Below are positions 55,600 to 64,000 of a DNA stretch of 64,000 nt, piece after piece (the first letter of the stretch is position 1; each line of letters starts with the position of its first letter). Made by a program: the position numbers and the translations under genes. This stretch comes from Phytophthora quininea. Its lineage: Eukaryota > Oomycota > Peronosporomycetes > Peronosporales > Peronosporaceae. Location: NCBI GenBank assembly GCA_011947345.1, contig JAAVTG010000584.1, positions 124,001-188,000 of the forward strand, given 5' to 3'. The notes below the pieces were generated by a model. The model did no database searches. It was not told the origin of the DNA and saw only the letters and a program-made list of their open reading frames with translations.

Positions 55600-58060
55600 T
55601 TTGTCAATTTGCCGGCTGCAGAGTCATGTGCTCTGCAGCGATAAAAATTATGTTTTAGTCTTTTGCCTCTATCTTTGCCCACAGGCCGTTTTAGAGCCTG
55701 GGAATCCGCCTATGAACTCGCCTTTGTATGGCTCTCTTAGAATTTTCAAATCTACATGTGGTTTCAAATCTGCCTTTTTAGACTCTTTTCTGGTCGGCTC
55801 TTTTCCCTCCGACGTACCGCTTTTCCGGTACGCATCGGGGAAGGTCAACGATCGGAGATTTTTCTATGGAGCAATATAAGCTCGACCATGCTCAGCTGCG
55901 TGAGGACGAGGAACTTGCCAGGACACGAATCTACAACACACAAGAGGTGTTTCGTGCCAACAGGAGGCTGACGTCCCGAGAAACGGGATTTAAGATGGTA
56001 TGTTGATTATAAAACCAGGACGCATTGAGCGTATGATTCCGTCGAAGGACTATGATGGTTTTAGATCTTCAATAATCATTGTGTTACCCCTATGCAAAAA
56101 CATGTAAATACGCTAGGCTTTAAAATTCATAACCAATCGATGTGGTGAAGCCAGTTCAAATCTAACCTGGATCGCCATAGAAAGAACGGTAAGATACCGG
56201 TTTGCTATTTGGTATACTACGCTAGGCTTTGCATACCAGTTTCCCGTTCCGAAACCGATCGAACGATCTATAGTTAGACTCAGTGAAGGCTATCCCGGGA
56301 TGGTGGCTTCGAGACGAATAGTGGAGACGAAGGTGCGTAGCGGCCAAGGCAGGATAGTTCGGTCCGCAACAAGCATCATAGCACAAGTCAAGGCGATAGA
56401 AGTCCGGGATATACTTCTGCTCTGTCCCGGGCCCAGTCTGGTCGATGACCGAGCCCGTCCTCCGACCGTTCGAAGAACGGTTGCGACCGACAGCACTTTG
56501 GCTTCAGGGCGGATGACTGATGGTCTAGTATTGGCCGAAACTGATACCAGCTGGGAAAACAATACCTGGCGAGCTTAGCACAAAGCAGAACGACACAAAG
56601 AGGGAGAAGACGGCAGCTCAGGAAGCTCTTGCTGACGGCGACCAAGGACAGCAGCCTGGAGTCGTCGGGATGGAGGGCAGGAGGGAGCCGGAGCTGGACG
56701 CCGACTCAAAGACGGAGGGGCGTCGTGACCAAGGACTGCATGCACGGAGGTTGGATGAAGGGCTGGTAGACGCGCAACTAAGGTTGTTGGGCGCCAGGGA
56801 CCAAGTACGGAGCGATTACGAGCGCGCCTAGGGAGGCTGGCGTGCTGAGGATGGGCGGAAGGACGGATGAATGGCGAGGTGTTTGGTTTTGCTAATCACT
56901 CTTACATCCTTGCTCTCAAGAGAGCAGGCGAACGACTACAGGCCGGAGAAGCAGTGGTCGCCGCAAAGGACTTCGTTAACAGCTTAATCAACTACTTTCT
57001 ACTCATCGCATCGACTCCGTGTTATCGTTTCGGAACGGTCTTGACCTCCCTTGTCGACCTGTCCGCGAGCCCAGCTACAAACCAAGCAGAAGACCCTAAA
57101 CAAATTTTATTTGGATTAGGGCGCAGCAGCACGCCGATCCCCGCGCGGTCTAGCCAGCAGCGCAAGTGCACCGCCACATCCATCCCCGGCCCGCCCCGGG
57201 ACAACTCGTATTCCTCCCACCACAAAGAAGAACCGACCCCAGTCGCGTCGAATCGCGAGGCGCTGTGATCAAGAGGCCACGGGCTCATTCACCCACACGA
57301 GTGTCCGGATAGACGGGTACTTTAAATGAACTGTTCCAGGACGGGCATACAACAGGGCCCTGTCACCGGCAGAAGAACGCGATCGAGCGGAGGGACGAAA
57401 GGGCTCGACTTGAAGAAGAACGCATCCACCGGGACGTGACTCGATGCAGTACAACAAGAGCACCAAGGCCAGCGACAGAGTAATATATGCAGCTAGGAGG
57501 AAGAAGGAGGAAGGAGATAGGAATGGACGACGTGAGAGGCCAGTTCTCGCGCGTCAACCAGAGAAGGGAGCCTTGGCTACCTGCAAGGTGCTCATTTCCA
57601 TCCCAGGAATTACGTCAGAAAAGTGCCTGCGTGACGGTGCGATCCCAACGTTACGCTTGTGAAAGGGCTTGAGAGGGCTTAAGGAGAACGAGAACGCGTT
57701 TTCTGACTATCGCTTTTCCACGCATGAGACGGCGTCAAACAAAACCATACTAATGAACCTAAGTACGAATCGCGATTTAATGGCTTCGTTTGAAAGAGGG
57801 CGTCTTGCCTATGTTTTGCTTCCACTGCTCCCAACCGGAAATCATCTCCGTAAGTCATTCTGACGACGAAAAATGTATATTTCTGCCGGGTGCTCTTGCT
57901 AGCGGGTTGGGCCAGCTGAGCCACTCGCTTTTGCAACAAATGGCAAACATGAAAGTTGCTCTACATAATGGTGCTGCCCTTGTCCTACTAACATCATTTT
58001 GGACCCTGTCGAGTGCCATCTCGGAGCAGATTCTGTTTTGCCAAAATCGGTGAAAACGAC
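55600..58060. other. Eroded mobile-element region
   Basis: Scattered short frames with gag-like character but no intact domain: 55866-56008 (MEQYKLDHAQLREDEELART), charged and helical; 57360-57480 (ERRDERARLEEERIHRDVTR). No reverse transcriptase, integrase or transposase motif seen. Treated as decayed element sequence. Confidence 0.35.
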
Positions 58061-58250
58061 AATATTGCATATCATCTATCTTCCTCTTGCCCGGAGAAAT
58101 TCGACGGATCAAAGGACACGTATCTCCAGCCATCATTCATCAGGCTCTGTGCTGGAATCGTACTAGGAAATGCAGTCTCTACAATCGTGGCCTGCAAGCC
58201 ACGGAGGGTATTTGCCAGCAGCCAAGCGAGAGAAATATATTTCTCTTATA
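58060..58250 (+). repeat. Dispersed repeat, copy B
   Basis: Partner of the repeat at 45610-45810, same orientation, 12.4 kb apart. Copy B continues into ttctcttataaagcaacacc, which has a TATA-like box. Confidence 0.65.
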
Positions 58251-59109
58251 AAGCAACACCACCCTGGTAACGATTAGTGTTCTGGTCGCAATAATTGGAG
58301 CAGTTGCAAGTGGTGCTAGAAGTCATTTCAGTTCTGGTCGAAGCTGAAGCTCTACAGCCCGTCGGTGGTGGGGCTGAAGCCCGACTCGATGGCGATGTAG
58401 ACCGGGAATGCTAGAACCGGTGGAAGTCTCAATTGCTCGTCGACTTCGATTCAGGGCTCGTCACCGTTGTCGCTCTCGTCGTGCTTCGCAGCTCCTTTCA
58501 TCGCTTGGTATTTCAATCTGCCGCCGAGGGAATGCTGGTGCTTGGATCAAGTAAGCATTCTGGCGTTGAAGCATTCCGCTGGTGGAGATTGTGCGGGCAG
58601 CAGTGCAACTGTCGCAGTCGTAAACAGCAACCAGGAGGGAGACCACAGAGTGAAGGTCCTGCACTTGCCTTTGCCTCGCTGCAGGATTCGCCTGTCATGA
58701 TGAAAACTCAGACGCCCTCAGAGGCTTGCGCTCACCATCTCGATCAAGGCTGCAGCCTGGCAGTGATTCATCGTGACGGATTGCATTTTTAGTCCGTGCA
58801 GTACAGCAGCTCGTGGCCACTGCGAGCAACGCCAGCCTCCCGATCGAAACCGAGCCGCGTCCAGTGCGTTGCTGTGCAGCCTGTAGAGGACAGCAGCGGC
58901 GAGCACTTCCACGCAAGCACTCCACTCAGCTATGGGACACCGCCCCGCACCGTCGAGCTATGACGAATCAACCGCGCACTAATCGGGTCGGTCTCATCGG
59001 CGGACTCGCACAGCAGCAGTCACTTCCCAAAAGCTCGGTTGACGCCACATCTTCCGAGCCTCGCGCCTGCAAACCCCGTGGCGACCGCCGCCTCCTGCCC
59101 CGCCTCAAC

Positions 59110-61453
59110 ATGTTGGCCATCACCAGCTTTCCGCGTCGCTTCCCAACCGCCAACAAGCGGCCGCTGGGCTTGTCCAGCGCCCAGTTGGCTCGAACGCTGT
59201 CCGCTGCCACGCTGGACGCATCCGTGGACCTCGTGGCGACCCCCGTGAAGGCTTCACCGCCGCGACGCAATGCTCTCTTCACTCCTCAGATGCAGCACCA
59301 ATCTGCTGCTATCGCCACCACCATCAAAGCTCGTGCACTGCACTCCAAAACGCCAACTCCGCAGAATCCGATCCTCTCCACGTCCGCCGCCAGCGTCCAC
59401 GTCGAAGACGAGCAGCAGCCGCAACACGACGACGTCTACGATGACAGCTTCCTGTTCGGAGAGCGGTCGAGCGATTGGTTCACCACGTCTCGCGACCCGC
59501 GCACCGACCCGACGTTCCCCGGCGTCGACCGCACCACCGGCAGGCTGAATGCCGTCAAAATGCCCAACCTCGCGACCTGCTCTCGTGACGAGATGCTCGA
59601 CTACTTTGACAACTCGTGGGCCATGACGGACGCGCTGTTCGCGACGCTGCAGGGTGAGCGCGCCTTCATGGCGCCACCGCCGCACCAGCTGCGCCACCCG
59701 ATGATCTTCTACTACGGCCACCCCACCAGCTTCTTTGTCAACAAATTCCTCGTGTCGGACTCATCTCCGAGCCGGTGAACCCTTACTTCGAGCACATCTT
59801 CGAAGTGGGCGTGGATGAAATGCGCTGGGACGACATGAGCAAGAACGAGATGGCCTGGCCGCACGTGGACGAAGTGCTGGTGTACCGTCGCCAGGTCTAC
59901 TCGCTCATCCGCAGCGTCATCGAGACGCACCCTGGACTCGAGCCTGGCCACGAGCAGATCACGGAAGGCTCGCCGCTGTGGGCGCTTCTGATGGGGCTAG
60001 AGCACGAGCGTATCCACCACGAGACGAGCTCGATGCTGATGTTGGAGCACTCTGTCGAGTTCTTCCGCAGCTCGTCGCTGCTGCCCGCGTACCACGAGTC
60101 TCTTCGTGAAGAGGACGTTGCGCTTCGTCCGGTCGTCGGCGTCGACTACCCTGAAAACGAACTGCTGGATGTGCCAGCCACGACGGTGCAAGTCGGCAAA
60201 CCTCGCGACTTTCCGTCGTTCGGCTGGGACAACGAGTACGGCCACCGTGAGGTAATCGTGCCAGCATGCCGAGCCAACAAATTCCTGGTGTCCAACGGCG
60301 AGTTTTACGATTTCGTGCGCGATGGCGGCTACCTGGAGCCATCGTACTGGAGCAAGCTTGATGGGAATGGCGCTGCTTCCGCAACACCAAGTGGCCGGTC
60401 TTTTGGGTGCAGGACGGACCCTCAGGGAGCCACCGCTACAAACTGCGCGCGCTGTTCGACGTGGTGCCGATGCAGTGGAGCTGGCCGGCGCAAGTCAACT
60501 TCCACGAGGCCCAGGCCTTCTGCAAATGGAAACAAGCCAAGCAGACGGACAAGAAGGTTGTGTATCACCTCACTACTGAGCCAATCCACCAACTCCTGCG
60601 CGACGCCAAGGATCGGTCGGTGGATGCCGCATCGGATGACGTTTTGACTTTGCCAGAGGGCACCAACATGGCTGCAGCAACAGGCAAGAACCTCAACTGG
60701 TCCTACTCGTCGTTCTCGCCGGTTGATGCGATGCCGGCGACTGCTGCTGGCTTCCACGACGTGTTTGGCAATGCGTGGGAGTGGTGCGAGGATAAGTTCT
60801 CGGCACTGCCAGGGTTCCATGTTCACCCGTACTACGACGACTTCAGCGAGCCATGCTTCGATGGCGAGCACAACGTGATCATGGGCGGGTCTTTCGCTAG
60901 CGCTGGAGACAACGGAGCGTCCAAATTCGCGCGCTATCACTTTCGCCCGCACTTCTTCCAGCACGCAGGTTTCCGCGTTGTGGAGCAGAAGGTGGACGAC
61001 GACGGTGCCATCTCGCTTGCGACGACGGACGTTAATGCGCCGCCGCCGTACGTGAACGGAAACCCGTTCCGATCCAGCGAGCGCGTCGTTGTCGCTGCGA
61101 AGGAGCCGCTGAAAGTTGGAGTAGCGGGATCCAGCTGCCACGGGCTTTTTGACGACCTGAGCCGCAAGAGTGAGCAGGCGTTAGAGTCGTTTGTGACGTC
61201 GTCGACCTCGGGGACGGCAGGAAAGCCCTTGGTTGCTCGAGATGGCACCGTCTCCGCTGCCAAGCTGAGACGCCTAATGCGATGCGGCGAAGTGCTTGTT
61301 GTGGTGCCGAGCGACGATGCCACCGCTGCGGTGCTCGAAGACAAGTTCGAGTTGATCGCGTCGGCTCGAGTGCCTGTGTTCACTCGGGAAAGCGCTACGG
61401 AAGCTCGCGTGGCGGAGGAGACTGCGACGGCTTGGAAGAAACTCCGCGAGTAA
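59110..61453 (+). CDS. ovoA: OvoA-type 5-histidylcysteine sulfoxide synthase, without methyltransferase
   Basis: Nonheme-iron enzyme joining cysteine to histidine with O2 in ovothiol synthesis. DinB-like domain: SRDEMLDYFDNSWAMTDALF, HPMIFYYGHPTSFFVNK, then the iron motif MGLEHERIHHETSSM (H-x3-H-x-E). FGE/sulfatase-modifying domain: EYGHREVIVPACRANKFLVS, WPVFWVQDGPSGSHRYKLRA, FGNAWEWCEDKFSALPGFHV, FARYHFRPHFFQHAGFRVV. OvoA usually ends in a SAM methyltransferase; here about 130 residues of different sequence follow (LKVGVAGSSCHGLFDDLSRK) and the frame stops at 61453. Frame changes at 59757 (GG) and about 60360 need one base each. The start at 59110 (MLAITSFPRRFPTANKRP) looks like an organelle-targeting leader; upstream in-frame Met at 58963 and 58813 are alternatives. 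Confidence 0.78.
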
Positions 61454-61587
61454 GAAGCTGTCGACCGAGGTCTGCATATGTGCACATTAGCGAGGAGGGA
61501 ATTTCAATCATTTGCCATGTCAAAGAGTCCTTCACCAAGTACGGCAACTACTAATCCACGCTACAGCAGGACAGGACGACCCACGAG

Positions 61588-63944
61588 CTACTCGTCCGCT
61601 CTCGGTGCAGCGAGTGCATGCGTGTAGCATTTCGAGTTCATTTCTGCCCACTGGTCGAGCGTTAGCGGCGGAAGATCGGTGATGTCCTCGAAGCTCTGTG
61701 ACACCGGCAGCACCATCTTCTGCGGCTTAATGTCACCTCCAGCAGCCTCGGCGGTGGTCGCCGCCGTTTGCACAACTTGCGAAAGCTCCACGGCACACTC
61801 CAGGAATTGCTGTGTGTATGGGCGCGGCCAGTAGGCGATGCGCCAAAACTCGCGGCCCTGGTTTTCGCGCAGAGCGTCCACGCGGCTCAAACGGATAAAG
61901 CGAGCTTTGTGCGCGTGCTTCTGCAGGGTGCGCTGCACTTCTTGCATGGAGACGCTGTTGGTGTAGAGCTCTCTGGTTTTCCCGCGGTGCAGCGGAAACC
62001 CGAATGCGATAGCCACCAAGGCCTTCGCTGCGTCTTCCAGTGCCATCAGATACACTCGCGCATGCGCTAGCTTTGGTTCCAGCAGTGGCCACATCATGTG
62101 CGCGGGCGGGGAGGTCACCAGTTCGTCTTCACATTCAACGCGATCTCGTCCTTGCGGATTCACCTCGGTCTCAGCCCCGCCAACGGCAGGAGCGTCGCGC
62201 TTCTCTTCCTCCAAGCTGCCGAATCCTTCTCGGCCCTCCTCGCAGTGCGAGAGTGCTAGGAAGTATTCCATGAAGAGCGGAAGGCGTACGATCGAGAACG
62301 AAATTCCCGACGACTTGACGCAGCTCTCGATGGCCTCGAGTTGCTCCAGGATGGGGCTCTCCTGCGAGGTCGGCGAGTCAACGAACAGAGAGCTCACCAG
62401 CACCACGCCCCAGGCATTGGCTCGAATGGCAGCATGGATCACAGCACGCACCACGTCGAGACAAGCTTTTCCTCCTAGGCGAAGCGGCGGGATGACCACC
62501 ACCACGTCCAGCGAAGAAAGCTGCTTGAGGAGGTCGCTCATGGGTAGAGCTGGCGCTCCTTCGAGCTGATAAACTGTCGAGGAGGGCGACGCAGCAGATC
62601 TGGTGCGCTCGGAACATCCCGGAGCAGCTTTCACCGTGCAGAGTGTGACTTTGGCGTGCAGGCCTTCATCGTTGCGACGACTGTGTCGATGCGGCGCAAC
62701 CGTGGGGATAGCAGAGTCGCCGACTTCGCGCGGCGGCAATGAAGGCGCCGTCATCTGGCTCGTAACAAACTTGCTGATCTCGAGGAACAGGGCCTCGCCC
62801 GAGCCGACACGAAGAGCTGGACTTGGTTTTGTGGTGTGCGAGCAAAGAGCGCTTCGCCATACCGCTGGAGCCATTGTCTGGGCGTCATTCGATCACGTTT
62901 GGTTAGCGCTCGAAAGTCGTTCGTAGTGCGGAATGCGTCCGGCAGATGCACGTGACGGTCGTCTTCCTCTTTGTGTGCGTTGGCGTTTCCTTCGGTTCGA
63001 GCTGCTGTGTCTTCACCGCGACCTTCGCTCTCCACCGGGTCCTCGAGGAACATCCGAAGACCGACCGTGCCTTGGGCGACTTGGTCTGGTGTGCCCTTCT
63101 CCTTCATGACACGCAGAAAGTCTTCGTCGCTGAGCTGGCGGTACTTGACGTCCCGCTCGAGCAACGTCGTCAGCGTCCGCAGCACCTCGTTTGGCGAACA
63201 GCTCGCGTTGGGCCCACCAGTCAACCGATGCACCGCCTCGTACTTTCGCTTAGGGTTGGCAAGCACTTCCGCAGCCGCATAGCCGACATCACGCACCGAA
63301 ATGCAAGGCACTCGCGTGTCCAGGCCAAAGCAACCGAGGAAGCGGTTGGCGAACAGAATCTCGTCCCGACAGTACAGCAGCGTTTCCATCAGGAGCGGAA
63401 TGCGCAGGGCGATAGCACGCCCCGGCTCAGGCAGCTTTCCCCTCGCGTGAACTTCCACGGCTTCGTAGCCCTCCAAAGCAGCGACTTCGGCAGGAGTCGC
63501 CCCGACTGCCTCCGTTGCAGCGCGATGTTCGAGTGTTCGCTCCGTTCGGCAGCGTCCAAGCAGGTCGGGAGCAGCAAGGATGCTGCTCACCACAACCAGC
63601 CGAGCCACTTGCTCAGCGGTCACAGCGTCGACGACCCGTCTCGAAAAGCGAACGCCACTCTCGGACAAGGCAGGCACGAGCAGCACAGCGTCTGTGTTGC
63701 GCACGGCCCGGCGAAGCGAGTCCTCCCCTCCGGCGGCGAAGTTGCACTGGACGACGAAGCAGTTGGTGGCGCGTTTGAGTCGCTGGACACGCGGGTCTTT
63801 GGCGCTCTCCACCGCTGCGACCAGCGCCACCGACACTTGGTCTTGCGTCGCCAGCACCTCCATCGTGGCGCGGCCGATGCGGCTCGTAGCGCCGAACACC
63901 ACGATCACTCTCGACCGCATCAACTTGCGCAGGTGGATGCCCAT
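61588..63944 (-). CDS. Tandem NmrA-like Rossmann protein, frame-broken
   Basis: Two frames, 63944-62751 and 62874-61588, overlap by 124 bases and continue one another if a base is added to the GG near 62812 (…QLFV-S-GSGEALFLEISKF). The joined protein is about 785 residues. Domain 1 starts VIVVFGATSRIGRATMEVLA (dinucleotide loop GATSRIG), with DAVLLVPALSESGVRF, RLVVVSSILAAPDLLG, ALRIPLLMETLLYC and VPCISVRDVGYAAAEVL: NmrA/atypical short-chain dehydrogenase order. Domain 2 repeats this order (DVVVVIPPLRLGGKACLDVV, WGVVLVSSLFVDSP, FSIVRLPLFMEYFLAL, YLMALEDAAKALVAIAFG), but its N-terminal Gly loop is missing. Such proteins often sense NAD(P) or act as reductases. Convergent with the ovoA-like gene. 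Confidence 0.65.
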
Positions 63945-64000
63945 GTCACTCGGTCTCGATCAGGAAATGGCTAAGTGGAAGTGGAAGGAGGCCGCCGTGC

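Overview
The window reads as nuclear DNA of a plant-associated oomycete, most likely Phytophthora or a close relative. The evidence is: GC-rich, compact genes mostly a few hundred bases apart; short GT-AG introns (54-84 nt where I could place them); oomycete-style initiators (TCATTYY..TTT) just upstream of start codons; secreted cutinases; a large oomycete-type multi-pass membrane protein; a Crypton (tyrosine-recombinase) transposon; and decayed hAT and mariner relics. No prokaryotic operon signals are present.

Layout. 1-1.04 kb: end of a BRO1-domain gene with a CaaX terminus. 1.17-4.06 kb: two divergent, nearly identical cutinase genes, the first frame-shifted. 6.5-10 kb: a nuclear SAM/Myb-like polyQ protein, a PH-domain protein and a tiny membrane protein. 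10.4-12.4 kb: broken hAT transposase. 13.2-23.7 kb: dense housekeeping block (C2H2-NET protein, LAMTOR5-like, BCAS3-like, PGM2-type mutase, ARF, divergent ARF-like protein, basic coiled-coil protein, ribosomal protein S13). 23.7-45.4 kb: TRAF zinc-finger/LamG protein, PSMG2, an unknown protein, a UvrD-like/RecB-nuclease fusion, a multi-pass membrane protein, a small Cys-rich ORF, a DDHD phospholipase, an unknown polyQ protein, a BPHL-like hydrolase and an LC8-type dynein light chain. 45.4-58.8 kb: AT-richer, gene-poor mobile-element graveyard (second hAT relic, mariner fragment, Crypton followed by a chromodomain ORF, tRNA-like SINE-like unit with a CA/TG tail, a dispersed repeat). 58.8-64 kb: an OvoA-like sulfoxide synthase convergent with a double NmrA-type protein.

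How the genes relate. This is ordinary eukaryotic neighbourhood order rather than one pathway. Several products act on membranes and trafficking (BROX-like, ARF, ARF-like, LAMTOR5-like, BCAS3-like, PH protein, DDHD lipase, LC8), but the sequence does not show that they work together.

Quality note. About a dozen otherwise well-conserved genes are interrupted by one-base frame changes, most of them at mononucleotide runs. Taken together this looks like draft-assembly homopolymer error rather than mass pseudogenisation, so most broken genes here are probably intact in the organism. The transposon genes are different: they carry stops and deletions typical of decay.
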